This document shows, in pieces, positions 55,601 through 64,000 of a stretch of DNA of 64,000 nt. Numbering within the stretch: the stretch's first letter is position 1; each line of letters opens with the position of its first letter. The notes under the pieces are model-generated. The model was not told where the DNA came from, did not search any database, and was given only the letters and a program-made list of their open reading frames with translations. The DNA comes from Bugula neritina (taxonomy: Eukaryota > Bryozoa > Gymnolaemata > Cheilostomatida > Bugulidae): assembly GCA_964035545.1 (NCBI GenBank), contig OZ037766.1:10487722-10551721 (forward strand), in the 5' to 3' direction. The position numbers and the translations under genes were made by a program.

Positions 55601-57881
55601 TGTTACCTGCAAGACATTATATAACATACAGAGTTATTACCTGCAAGACATTATATAACATACAGAGCTGTTACCTGTGGCACATTGAGGACCTGAGTAC
55701 CCAAACTGACACGCGCATTCATTTGGGGCAACACATCTTCCTTCATTCAGACATCCTCCACTACAGATTGCTGGAATACACAGCAAGACTTACACTTTAT
55801 ACTTAAATTCTAGCATTGTATGTAGCAATAAACTTTCGTCAAGATTATTTAAATGCAGTTTAAATTAAACCCTATTTTTTAAATTAGGGGCTGTGCAAAA
55901 ATTATTAAGCTTTACTTTTTTTAACCTGTTGAAGTTGTGTATGGCAATATAACTTTAATTTTTCTTCTAAAAATTATCAATTTTTAAAAGCTATTGATAA
56001 AACTGAATGTAGTTACTGGAAATTAATCTATATAATATACTGAATAGGTTAGATATTTTAAAATTAAAAAGTAAATAATATTTCTGTAGTGTTGGTTATC
56101 AAGTTTAATTAAGCAATATGTATTTACTCTACCTGCGTCTTAAAACAAAAACTTCAAATTGTTTGTTCACCAGGTAAAGTTGTTTGATGATGCAAAGAAT
56201 AAAATGTTCAATCAAATGCGAGTGTGTATATAAAAAGATCAAACAGATCGGGTTGTAGTAATTTACAGCATTTGGCTGTTCATTCAATATTATCAAATAA
56301 AATAAATTAAGCCATTTGTAAATACACACTGGTACTATAATACTAATAGATAAAATGTCTAATCAAGTATTGGAATAGTTGGATAGTCTAGCCGGTAAGA
56401 AACTCAACTTACGAGTCCCGCATGATTTGCCGGTATACCCTGCTGGACATTGGCAAATGTCACCTGTTACACACTTCCCACCATTTACACATCTACATCT
56501 CAAGGGTTGATCAGCTACAATCCAAACATATTACACACATTAATATAGAACCAGCAACACAATGTCGTTAATTCCTGACAGAATATAATAGCAGAACGGT
56601 AGCACACGATCCAAAGAGAAGAACTATTGAGGTATGCACAACCAAAATCCAGGTCTACCAAAGATAATCTAGCAAAAGGTATTCATATGCAATAAGGAAC
56701 AAAGGTGTATTATTTACTGTAAAGAATACTCATGTTTCACTGAAGTGTCATATAAAAGGATATCTGACTTGTAATAATGGCCGAAAATTGAGGGCCTGCT
56801 AGTAATAATTCATGAATTGAATTAAATTTACAGCAACCTATAGAATGATATCAAATTTATATGACTGACACGTAACATTAACTGGTATACATAATTGTTT
56901 AATTTAATCACCTTGGGGAATGAGATTGTATGAGATAGTACCATTGGGGAAAGTGTAGGTCTCGCATGTTGTGTGCAGCCTGGTGGGGATCCCCAACTCT
57001 TTATTTCCCTTGCAAAGACACAGGTTGGGCCTCATACACATTCCATTATGTCCACAATCAGTCTTGCAAATAGCTATTACATGCATTTACAGCTAATGTT
57101 ATGTATGCAAATAACATTAACAGCAAAAACAGAACATTTTTAGTCATGAATGTCTCAAATTTAAATAAAAGTTATAAAACTAATTGTTGTTAATGCTGTA
57201 GAAGTTGCAGGTAAATAATCTGTATAACATATTACCTCTATATTTTTTTTTAAATTTAGAAATAAAAACAATTTAATGGGAAACTATTGCTTACTATGCA
57301 AAGAAAAAAACTAAATCCAAGTACTCAATTTTAATAAACTTACGCTTATTACACCGATTGGATGAGGAGGAAGATTGCTTCCAGCCAGGGCAGCAATATT
57401 GTGCACCAACACTTCCGCATACATTGGGTCTATAATCATGCAATACGATTCAATTAATATCTATATAATATATCACAGCACGGCAAAGCTACAACAATAA
57501 CTTTAAATACAAAGCAATTTGAAGTTATCACCATAGATGTAAAACTATTTACTAGCTGAAACATTATTTAAAGAGTTCAATTTTATTTGCCATTAAATTT
57601 AATAGCATGTTTTTCTAAATTGAAACATACATGTTAGTAAGACAATTATGTTATTGCAAAGCAATATTTATATTATTAAGTGGTGTTGGAGGGTTATAAT
57701 AGTTTGTGTTTATTATATTATTTTATATAACAGAGACTTACCCAATAAGTCGAAGGCTTTCATAAACTGAGGCATCTTCTTTTCTGTCCACATAGCCTCC
57801 GTAATAGTACTGTCCGCTTGCTTTAAAATAAATCATGTAGAGTATAAGAAAGGAAAAGCAGGCACTCTGCCTTGAATGCAT
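21466..57881 (-). CDS. FBN: Fibrillin (complete, 57 coding exons, 2,818 aa)
   Basis: A secreted glycoprotein that polymerises into 10-12-nm extracellular microfibrils and binds TGF-beta/BMP complexes. I joined 57 exons by matching phases and GT-AG borders (one GC-AG). Most introns are phase 1, so most exons encode one whole module. The order is signal peptide, FUN domain, three EGFs, hybrid 1, two EGF, TB1, EGF4, five EGF, TB2, three EGF, hybrid 2, one EGF, TB3, twelve EGF, TB4, two EGF, TB5, seven EGF, TB6, five EGF, TB7, five EGF, then a Cys pair, furin site RSKR and a 105-residue tail. Human FBN1 (2,871 aa) has the same plan, with TB4-TB7 at nearly the same residue numbers (here about 1541, 1702, 2073, 2357). 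The missing pieces are one or two EGFs and the long proline-rich hinge. No stop or frameshift was found. The exact splice choice at a few exons needs cDNA. Confidence 0.95.
24180..24252 (+). tRNA. tRNA-Thr (AGT)
   Basis: 73-nt cloverleaf: acceptor GCCGCCA/TGGTGGC, A box AGCTCAGTGGTTAGAGC, anticodon loop CTAGTAA with AGT, B box GTCATGAGTTCGATCC. A T run follows at 24255. It lies in the fibrillin intron between exons 51 and 52, antisense to the host gene. Confidence 0.95.
25195..25301. repeat. Short tandem repeat of ACAGTAATATAC-like units
   Basis: Irregular copies of about 9-12 bp (CAGTAATATACA) flanked by direct repeats of TATGTACTTTATACAG, inside the intron between fibrillin exons 50 and 51. 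Confidence 0.8.
25956..26028 (+). tRNA. tRNA-Arg (ACG)
   Basis: 73-nt cloverleaf with GGCCTCG/CGGGGTC acceptor, anticodon loop CTACGAA (ACG), B box GGTTCGAGTCC, then a T run at about 26033. It is inside the fibrillin intron between exons 50 and 51, antisense. Confidence 0.95.
26874..27062 (+). mobile_element. tRNA-derived SINE, copy 1
   Basis: Head with pol III A-box-like GTTAGAGCG and B box GGTCATGGGTTCGAGCCCC; the anticodon region CTAGTAAAC matches tRNA-Thr(AGT). It is followed by a non-tRNA body (ATTGGTGATG, GGAAGAGCAT, AGTCATAATTGCTC, CATCTGAATAAGTCCTTAG) and a CATCAGGGGTTTTTT end. A second copy at 46591-46771 shares head and body over the full length, which proves it is a dispersed family. 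Confidence 0.85.
27280..27960. other. Intronic sequence with possible old repeat, no gene
   Basis: Within the intron between fibrillin exons 49 and 50. The composition is less simple than the neighbouring introns (for example 27700-27930), suggesting a decayed transposon, but no terminal repeats, coding remnant or second copy was found in the window. Confidence 0.3.
27998..28069 (+). tRNA. tRNA-Glu (CTC)
   Basis: 72-nt cloverleaf, acceptor TCCCAG/CTGGGA, anticodon stem CGGCG/CGCCG with loop CTCTCAC (CTC), GGTTCGATTCC T-arm, T run at 28073. It is in the fibrillin intron between exons 49 and 50, antisense. Confidence 0.95.
28538..28577. repeat. (TA)n microsatellite
   Basis: About 20 TA units ending 9 bp from the splice donor of fibrillin exon 49 (exon edge 28587). 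Confidence 0.95.
30065..35303 (-). other. FBN: Fibrillin exons 36-46: two EGFs, TB5, seven EGFs, TB6
   Basis: Exons 35303-35133, 34829-34707, 34206-34024, 33767-33717, 33460-33212, 32717-32595, 32235-32113, 31692-31630, 31170-30982, 30641-30510 and 30289-30065. Exon 36 begins with a glycine/lysine-rich linker ([12 protein letters not shown]). Exon 38 is TB5 ([11 protein letters not shown]). Exon 39 (51 bp) is the short DEYKELC tail of TB5. Exon 40 holds two EGF modules. Exons 43/44 split one EGF after its fourth Cys. Exon 46 is TB6 ([13 protein letters not shown]). Two TB and seven EGF in this order match human TB5-TB6 exactly. Confidence 0.93.
36164..36235 (+). tRNA. tRNA-Gly (TCC)
   Basis: 72-nt cloverleaf, acceptor GCGTCGG/CCGACGC, anticodon loop CTTCCAA (TCC), GGTTCGATTCC T-arm, followed by a T run at about 36237. 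It is in the fibrillin intron between exons 34 and 35, antisense, about 160 bp from exon 35. Confidence 0.95.
38783..38854 (-). tRNA. tRNA-Gln (TTG)
   Basis: Minus-strand 72-nt cloverleaf starting GGTTCTATGGTGTAATGG, anticodon loop with TTG, T-arm GAGTTCAAATCTC, terminated by a T run (A run at 38774-38780 on the plus strand). It is in the intron between fibrillin exons 28 and 29, same strand as fibrillin. Confidence 0.95.
39705..39860. mobile_element. hAT-type MITE (156 bp)
   Basis: Terminal inverted repeats CAGGGATGTAGTG / CACTACATCCCTG (13 bp perfect) flanked by an 8-bp direct repeat CTTATGAA (39697-39704 and 39861-39868). CAGGG termini with 8-bp target duplications are typical of the hAT superfamily. 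There is an internal repeat of TATGGCCTA in both orientations (TATGGCCTA and TAGGCCATA) and no coding capacity. It lies in the intron between fibrillin exons 28 and 29. Confidence 0.88.
40367..40702 (+). CDS. Candidate nested antisense gene or terminal exon (up to 111 aa, unknown)
   Basis: An open frame with non-repetitive, protein-like composition lies in the fibrillin intron between exons 27 and 28, on the opposite strand. It includes [13 protein letters not shown], a [16 protein letters not shown] stretch and a charged, Cys-containing tail ending in HENS. A TGA at 40700-40702 is followed by AATAAA at 40745-40750. A possible acceptor (TTAGCAG, about 40381-40387) could make this the 3' exon of a spliced gene; otherwise the ATG at 40367 would start it. 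I do not recognise the family. It might be a chance frame, but both composition and poly(A) signal argue for a real exon. Confidence 0.4.
   Translation: MQISLAAVIGNNNVMVCLKPFQPATNRVQILYTSIIQDDKFMIGLSEELQSFFLRLSKNCKNRNCIDLEIKWSNKICNELDCSVNCEEEYETRKEPLKEKVQPTVSPHENS
41354..41427 (+). tRNA. tRNA-Asn (GTT)
   Basis: 74-nt cloverleaf, acceptor GTCTCTG/CAGGGAC, A box TGGCGCAATCGGTTAGCGC, anticodon loop CTGTTAA (GTT), B box GGTTCAAGCC, T run at about 41432. It is in the intron between fibrillin exons 26 and 27, antisense. Confidence 0.95.
42036..42080 (-). repeat. Triplicated 3' splice-site unit before fibrillin exon 26
   Basis: A 21-bp unit (minus strand TTATTAGACATTGATGGTA) is present in tandem so that three TTAG/AYATTGATG acceptor copies occur, with exon edges at 42035, 42056 and 42077. 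The spacing is a multiple of three and the frame stays open, so using the outer sites would add 7 or 14 residues before DIDEC. Confidence 0.85.
44996..45067 (+). tRNA. tRNA-Glu (TTC)
   Basis: 72-nt cloverleaf, acceptor TCCCATA/TGTGGGA, anticodon loop TTTTCAC (TTC), GGTTCGATTCC T-arm, T run at about 45073. It is in the intron between fibrillin exons 20 and 21, antisense. Confidence 0.95.
46591..46771 (-). mobile_element. tRNA-derived SINE, copy 2
   Basis: Minus-strand copy of the element at 26874-27062, aligning from GGGAGCAGCC through the B box to the AACAAAAAACCCTTCC...CAGGGG end with scattered differences. It sits in the fibrillin intron between exons 18 and 19. No target duplication was resolved by eye. 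Confidence 0.85.
52614..52706. repeat. (TA)n microsatellite
   Basis: About 90 bp of nearly pure TA with a few TG interruptions in the intron between fibrillin exons 7 and 8. The Tyr-Ile-rich reading frame across it is repeat translation only. Confidence 0.95.
54058..54129 (-). tRNA. tRNA-Gln (CTG)
   Basis: Minus-strand 72-nt cloverleaf starting GGTTCCATGGTGTAATGG, anticodon CTG, T-arm GAGTTCAAGTCTC, with a T run after it (A run at 54048-54055 on the plus strand). It is in the intron between fibrillin exons 6 and 7, sense. It is a close paralogue of the Gln-TTG gene at 38783. Confidence 0.95.
55471..55680. repeat. Minisatellite of about 34 bp carrying copies of the exon 5 splice donor
   Basis: Six imperfect copies of a unit close to ATTATATAACATACAGAGCTG then TTACCTG (CAGGTAA or CAGGTAG on the minus strand). 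The last copy is the real donor of fibrillin exon 5 (exon edge 55675); the others continue into the intron with potential donors near 55501, 55535, 55569, 55602 and 55637. Confidence 0.9.
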
Positions 57882-58929
57882 GGCTACACTTGATGCAAAT
57901 GCTGCAGCAGAAATGACTTTTTCTATACTTTAAATAAGAAAGTTAGGTACATAGCTCAATGCAATAAGACAAACTGTATATGACAGTACAATTATATATG
58001 AATAGGTAAGCTAATCAGATGTGCAAACAGTACACTATATTATGCGCATATGTATACAATTTACAATAGTTGAAGCCCTATCAGGTTTCAAAAACTAGAG
58101 CAGTACCGGGACTGAAATTGGATACAAAGTGATGCTTAAAAAGCTGCAAACTCTTTTAGATTTAAATACAGTACTTGTTTTAAAATAGGTTTTCAAACCT
58201 CTTGAATGATTATTTTATAGAATAAAAAGATTTATCAAAAAAGTAATAAATAAATAAATTACAATATAACTAATTTGAAACTTGCCAATTAAATTTGCAC
58301 AGGTAGTTTTAAAAGCTGAATGGTAATAGAATAAAAGTTGTCAAAAATTGCTGACTGTTGCCTAAAAATGATTTAATGCTTTAACAGCATGTTTACATTA
58401 ATTTGTGGCAAATCAACACTATGCATATTATACAGATTGCAATGTGCATGGCTAACATTTTTAAAGTATAAGTTATTTAGAAAATCTCGAAAAAAATTCC
58501 CAAAAACAATATTTTGAAAATTAGGAAGTAATTTGTAGATTGAGCAAATCCATGGCTATAGCAGCCATGATGCTTTTTTAAACAATCAAATTAAAAAATA
58601 TTTGTTTTCAACGCACTGCTATAATATAAAGAACTAACAATTAACACAGTGGGTTTTTCAAGAAAGATTGTTTTTGAAAAGTGAAAATATTATGCACATG
58701 GAATCATTTCAAAAACCACTTTAGCAATTGGAGTTGTTTGTGTTCCCTAGTTTTACAATAAACACTTTTACATTGCATTAAACATGCTATTGTATATTAC
58801 ATATAACATAGCATTGCTCTAGAAAAGACAACTCCTAAAGACCGCAAGTGTTGATGTAGAAAGGCTGCCATCACTCTCACCAATGATACAGCACAGATAG
58901 AAATATCAGAATAGACTGATTTGTATTTC

Positions 58930-59030
58930 ACAGTTGGTTTAAGGTCATACTTTTCATTTTCTGGCTCTTTGCCAGGTGCTTTATGTTCTATATGAACAAT
59001 GTTCCACTGATAGCTCGAACAGGTTGAATG
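58930..59030 (-). repeat. Interspersed repeat, copy A (inverted relative to copy B)
   Basis: The reverse complement aligns with 61385-61475: both contain CTGTTCGAGCTATC, then ATAACATAAAGC-like, then GACCTTAAAC and AACTGTG, with clear but imperfect identity by eye. Confidence 0.65.
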
Positions 59031-60483
59031 TCACAGGAACAAAAAAAATATGAAAAGATAAAGAAACTCATGTTCTCCAATATACTTTTTTATTTTTTTC
59101 AAAAGCCAATTCATGTTTAAGTTATAGCTTGTTGAAAAACATAGTCCCCCTTCCACATTCTTTTCAATTTATACGCTCCTGACTTGTTATTGTGTCTCAA
59201 TAATATGCCTTGTATTTGAGTGCTTGTTAGTCTCGCTTCACTAACTTTGCCTATACTTCACAAGTGCCAGTGCTGCTGGCTCAAAAGCTAAATGTTATAA
59301 ACTGTCAGCTAAAACCCAATCTTGTATTCCTAGGTTGGTTGGCCTAAATAAAACAATAGTCAAATCATGATTTCATGTTTTAAAAATTTACTCTATTCTA
59401 ACCTGCTGCCTAGCTAGTTCTCTTTTTGATGTATAATTACAAAATTTGTGATACATTTTTTTGGCAACCATGTGATTTATAAAATGCAGTAATGGTACTT
59501 ATAATATTATATTATTATCATTATAATATATTATATAGTATTATGTGTGTTTTTATTATACTGCATAATATCTATTTTATTATTGTTGTTGCGCAAACAA
59601 GTGCAATTAACCTAGTTTTCAAAATGTACCTCTAAATTATCAGAATATCAGTTTAGATATTTTCATGCTTTGTTAGGTAAACCTAAAAAAAGAGGCTGCA
59701 TTCCCAAAGTAAAGGGTGTTGAACTATGAACTATATTAGATTAGCCACTCTGCTACCAAGTGCATCAGTATAATATTATATGAATAGCTCTGATGCTTTG
59801 TCTCCGGTGGCTGGCTGCGATATGATAACTTGGCCAACTTCCAAGAGTTTAAAATTGGCGCAATTATTCAAGAGGTTACATGCTGCACAGAGCTAGCAGT
59901 GATAGTAACCTTGCTATTGGCAGTACTTATTACAACTGCCAGCATATAAGCTGCATTGTAGAATGCCGTTGGGGTAGGCTAGTAAAACCAAATTCTGCTC
60001 TCTAATATACCTTAGACACAATGCAGCAACATAATTGTTCATTTCAAATTACATTGCCACCCTTACATGAGCTGTGGGCTTCATAAAGATTCATATGATT
60101 AGAGATTTATGCTATAGGCTAGCTATGATGAAAATAACACACCATTGTCAAAGTTAACTTCAAGTATGTTGTTTTCCAGAAACTCAGTAATGTCCATTTA
60201 TCTCTCGCATACAAATACTTATGTAATAGCATACAGTTTAAGTTTTATTTTAGAGCACATCTGCAAACTCTACAATAAGAGCTTGCTTTACCAGTCTATT
60301 TCAGACCTGTTTTTGTAGCTAGTAATACGCAAGCTACTTATTTTTAAACTTTTGGGTTATTTGTTCAAAACCATTTGCTTTGACTGCTATCAACATGAAT
60401 TGACAGCCTAATAATTATAACCCATTTGCGCGCGAAATATTTATGTAATGATAGTGACTCAAATAGTGCACGTTTTAAAAGCA

Positions 60484-60552
60484 TGACTTCGTGGTCCAGA
60501 GGTTAGAGGCGTCAGCGACGAGTTGGTTGGTCATGGTTCAACCCTGTTTTGT
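60484..60552 (+). pseudogene. tRNA-like relic
   Basis: Has A-box-like TGGTCCAGAGGTTAGAGGC and B-box-like GGTCATGGTTCAACCC, followed by a run of eight T, but the acceptor, anticodon and T stems do not pair. It could be a decayed tRNA or the head of the SINE family seen at 26874. Confidence 0.4.
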
Positions 60553-61384
60553 TGCAATTTTTTTTGTCAACTTATGCAAATCCTACGCATGTATAATAAA
60601 TATGGCTATAATTGTAAAGTTTTTTTTTAACTTTTGTTCAACAGTAAGACAACATACATGCATAATAATTAGATACTGAACACTAGACTAAACCTTAAAT
60701 TGATCTTATAGAATACAATGTACTTAAAATAATCATATGTGAATTAGAGAAACTGAAAGTATACACCTGCTGCGCTATAGACAGACCTTTACTGACAAGA
60801 CTGCAAAGTGAAGTGATTTAGCTGAAATTAACTCTGCCAAACAAACAAAGAATTATGTTGTGCTGAGGCATTTTCAATATATTATTGTAACATAGTGAGA
60901 TGATTCAGCTAAGTGCTAATGTAAAACAGGGAACATTATATTGGCAGAAATCCAATAGATTGCCAATTTGTGCGAGAGGGTACTATATGTTATTGTGATA
61001 GCGCAGAGCGGCAAACGTACTAGGAATGTTATAATTAGTCACAGGAGCGTAGCTAGAACCACCATATGAAGAATTTAGAAAATTGCAGTGAAACTTGCAA
61101 AATGGTGTATGTTTTTACCAAATTGTGAAGAGCATAAACAGAATTTCAAAAAACAAAGAAAGTATATTAGAGAAAACATATCAAGGAATGTCAAGTTTAA
61201 CTTTTAGACTTTATAAAATGAATCCCCTGTGCTACAGCAGTGGAACATGGAGGGTGTAAAATTTTACTTATTATGCAACAACTTTCTCAGAAATTTTTTT
61301 ATTGAAAAATTAAAAAAGTATATGAAACAGGAATGCAAGAGCTATCTTTTCATGTAAAATTTGTTAATGTGAGACAAAAACTGT

Positions 61385-61475
61385 TCGAGCTATCCCCTGG
61401 AAACCGTTTATATATAACATAAAGCAGTGCATGAATCTGGAAAGTAATGACCTTAAACTAACTGTGTTTCTTTTA
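61385..61475 (+). repeat. Interspersed repeat, copy B
   Basis: Partner of 58930-59030 in opposite orientation. Together they bracket about 2.4 kb and could be remnants of one family or the ends of a larger non-coding element. Confidence 0.65.
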
Positions 61476-63345
61476 TTACAAGCTGTAACACAATATAAAT
61501 AAGTTAAATTTTCATTCCTTAAATCTTCATACAAGATTGTGCAGCAAAAATATAGGAAAATAATTATATTTTTTGTTGTAAGACTTTATATAATACAGTG
61601 ACAACTTTTAGCTAGTTTGGGTAAAATATTTGTAGCACATTGTTTGTAATTATGGAAACCTAAATTTATAATATATATATTATAGTAAAAACCATTTATT
61701 CCTAAATTTTCCACGTGAAATTCTTATATAATCTTATATAGAAAGGCTGTAGTGTAAGTGCTAGTGTTCAATTGTTTTAATCGAAATAAAAAGTTTTAAT
61801 ATAGCTCTGAATTTGGTATCAGAATGAAAAAGTAGGTATTGGGATCAAAAGTATAGGCTCTCTTATATATATAAACCGTTCTAAAGAAAACTCTTGAGAG
61901 TTTATACTCTATCAGGTACATAAATATCATAAACAAGGAGAAAGCAACTCTTTCTGCACAGAGCAACAATTCAATTTAAATAATCCCTGTCCTAATTCCT
62001 TTAAACACTATTAAAAAAATATATATATATACATATCCTAACTATTATCTATACAGACTGTTTGAGAGTGGCTATGCTCAAACAGCTTTGTTTTATCATA
62101 AATTTTGTGCAAACTTGTCTAGAGTTAATTTGGCACTTCTGATCTTTTAATGGATAGCTTCGCCAGTTAATTACCGAAGGAATTCCAACATGTATTAATG
62201 TGTTTCACTATGTGAGCATTTTCCAGTTATAGTAATATTATTGTATATGTTGTTCAAGAAAATGATGGAACTAGCAATATTTATTCTGATTGTTACTAAG
62301 TAGTTTAAAGAAAATCTGTTATTATCTTTGGGTATAGCTGCCTTGTGAATAGTTTGAATAACTGCATTGTCACTTGAATTTAACTTAAATAGATGTTGAG
62401 TTATGTGAGTTATGAGGTGACACAATGCACAATCACTTTGAGTTACAGATGTCATGAGCACACTCAGGTTCATTTTAGCATCACCACTGTTGATGTTTGT
62501 ACTTTAAACTCTTGTAACCAATGAGCTTCCAACTTCTTGTTAGCTTTCCTAACTCTTTTCAAATGATCAGCATAATATTGTCTTTTTGCTTTTAATCCAT
62601 GTTACTTTGTTGTCTATCTAACCTATTCTGGTACACCTCCCATATGCACTCATTGTCACGTATGTATTTAGTAACTACATCCTTATTTGTAGTAATATTG
62701 CAGTACATCATCTGACCAAGAGAATGACATTACAGTACAATAAATAGTTGCCCATCCATGGAAACACTATAATTATTCTCTTCATTATTTAACCATGCAC
62801 TCAGGTCAATGCAAATGTTCACTATTGCCAATGACCATCACACTTAATAGCTATGACCATTATTGTGATAATGGAACTTAGATTAGAGACAATTTGCTTG
62901 AGCTTCTAATGCTCTAACAAAATGTATCAACTTCAAGTGGCAAAAGCATATTAATCTAAAGTGACTGTGCCTTTGCCCCAAAATTGGTTGATGATAGCTC
63001 AGGCTTGAGGCAAATGCTGAATTGCAGGTTTATACAGATTCGAAAGTCTTATTGTTTTGTAGTGTTAGAAGTTGTCTCATTATGAAAAGAAAATATTCTA
63101 TTCTAAATTCAAACACCAAATCCTAAAATGTAATCCCAAGTCATGCAAAAATCTCTATATCTCTGGACCTAACCTGTAGGTTCAAAGTTATAAAAAATAT
63201 CTTGTTTACTTTCCAAAGTCCTTTTTATGCAATACTTGGCTTATTGCCAATATAGATAATGAAATGATAAAAAGCTGCTACTATAACCAATAGTTATGCT
63301 CTTTTCCCATGTATTTTTTGTAGTAATCATTTGCAACCATAGCAT

Positions 63346-63664
63346 AATTTTTAGTACAGCTGAACTCAAACAAGAAATTTGGCACTAGGCTACTTATTCT
63401 TAGCCAGTAAAGGAAGATGGTGATATCACAGTTTTCATGATAACTATAAGATTTGCATTTACTTATTCTTACTTCTAACTCTTCACCTTAAGTCTTAAAA
63501 GAGCAATTTTTAGTACAGCTGAACTCAAACAAGAAATTTGGCACTAGGCTACTTATTCTTAGCCAGTAAAGGAAGATGGTGATATCACAGTTTTCATGAT
63601 AACTATAAGATTTGCATTTACTTATTCTTACTTCTAACTCTTCACCTTAAGACTTAAAAGAGCA
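63346..63664. repeat. 159-bp tandem duplication
   Basis: 63346-63504 and 63505-63663 are nearly identical (one difference seen: AAGTCTTAAAAG versus AAGACTTAAAAG). There is no coding content. This is either a very recent duplication or an assembly artefact near the window edge. Confidence 0.92.
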
Positions 63665-64000
63665 ATTATAAGCCAATAATAAACTAAAATTGAAAGCCTT
63701 CAAGTCAAGTTAGCAGTGCTGCATGAAGAAAATTGTATAATACATTTAAAATAAGATCTTAACATTAAACCATTGTAATTATAAAATCATTGTGATGATT
63801 GTATGTTTATTTTTATACTTTATTTATTATTGTAAGTCAGGGAGTTCCAATTACTGTAAAAATAGGACGGAGACTAAGGAGACCCTCTAAAGTTTAAATT
63901 AATGTTAATTTTCTACTTAGAGTTAGTAATTACATAAACAGTACTATCTATGACATTCATCAAAATTAATAGATTAAAAATACAAACATATGTTTGATGG
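63665..64000. other. AT-rich end of window, nothing recognised
   Basis: No exon, RNA gene or repeat could be supported. Confidence 0.5.

Larger units (their letters stand above)
53820..57881 (-). other. FBN: Fibrillin exons 1-7: signal peptide, FUN, EGF1-3, hybrid 1, first cbEGF
   Basis: Exons 57881-57742, 57429-57344, 57073-56912, 56514-56413, 55770-55675, 55158-54958 and 53948-53820. The start is the only in-frame ATG after a [26 protein letters not shown] looks like a signal peptide with cleavage after [21 protein letters not shown] is the fibrillin unique N-terminal (FUN) motif, almost as in vertebrates. Exon 6 holds the first 8-Cys hybrid domain ([31 protein letters not shown]). Exon 7 is a calcium-binding EGF ([14 protein letters not shown]). 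No basic furin-type site lies between signal peptide and FUN, unlike human FBN1. Confidence 0.95.
57882..63345. other. Upstream region of fibrillin, no recognisable gene
   Basis: AT-rich DNA 5' of the fibrillin start. The short frames (for example 62195-62473 minus, 92 codons) have no motif, splice context or similarity I recognise. It contains a tRNA-like relic at 60484 and two inverted copies of a roughly 90-bp repeat (58930-59030 and 61385-61475). The fibrillin promoter and any 5' UTR exon must lie here but I cannot pinpoint a TATA box or initiator with confidence. Confidence 0.5.

Noticed and set aside
62195-62473. 92-codon minus-strand frame upstream of fibrillin
   Set aside because: No domain, splice context or compositional signal; expected by chance in this length of AT-rich DNA.
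1-64000. CRISPR arrays, prokaryotic operons, rRNA genes
   Set aside because: Introns, tRNA spacing and protein families are eukaryotic; the tandem repeats found lack regular unique spacers.

Overview
The window is nuclear DNA of an animal. Genes are broken into many exons by short to medium AT-rich introns with GT..AG borders, there are eight cloverleaf tRNA genes with T-run terminators, and the longest gene is a complete fibrillin, a metazoan extracellular-matrix protein. The AT-rich background, modest intron size and invertebrate-type Ty3/gypsy element suggest an invertebrate, possibly an early-branching one such as a cnidarian, sponge or placozoan. I cannot name the species from sequence alone.

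Layout, left to right. (1) 578-2483, plus: the 3' half of a gene for a SHIPPO/STPG-repeat cilium or sperm-type protein resembling LEXM/CIMAP2. (2) 2671-7502, minus: a complete eight-exon BRIX1 gene (60S ribosome biogenesis), tail to tail with the first. (3) about 7600-9629: a degenerate simple-sequence tract built from TAATAC/TAATAG-like words. A 7.4-kb GC-rich Ty3/gypsy LTR retrotransposon (9630-17075) is inserted in it. Its two 306-bp LTRs are identical, it has gag, protease and RT-RNaseH-integrase reading frames with several apparent frameshifts, and an extra 357-codon ORF with a C2H2 zinc finger lies between pol and the 3' LTR. (4) 17957-20603, plus: a DHHC palmitoyltransferase of the ZDHHC3/7 type; its first exon(s) were not found. 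(5) 21466-57881, minus: a fibrillin gene that I could reconstruct as 57 coding exons (2,818 aa), from signal peptide and FUN domain to the furin-cleaved C-terminal propeptide. Its nine TB/hybrid domains and 46 EGF domains follow human fibrillin-1 almost domain for domain. (6) 57882-64000: upstream intergenic DNA with repeats and no recognisable gene.

The fibrillin introns are crowded. They hold eight tRNA genes (six antisense to fibrillin), two copies of a tRNA-Thr-derived SINE, a 156-bp hAT-type MITE with an 8-bp target duplication, a candidate nested antisense gene, (TA)n tracts, and tandem duplications that copied splice sites (a donor minisatellite after exon 5 and a triplicated acceptor before exon 26).

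The genes do not form one pathway; neighbours are functionally unrelated, as is usual in animal genomes. I saw no CRISPR array, operon, rRNA gene or prokaryotic feature. The most unusual items are the retrotransposon's zinc-finger ORF, the tRNA-rich fibrillin introns, and the duplicated splice sites.
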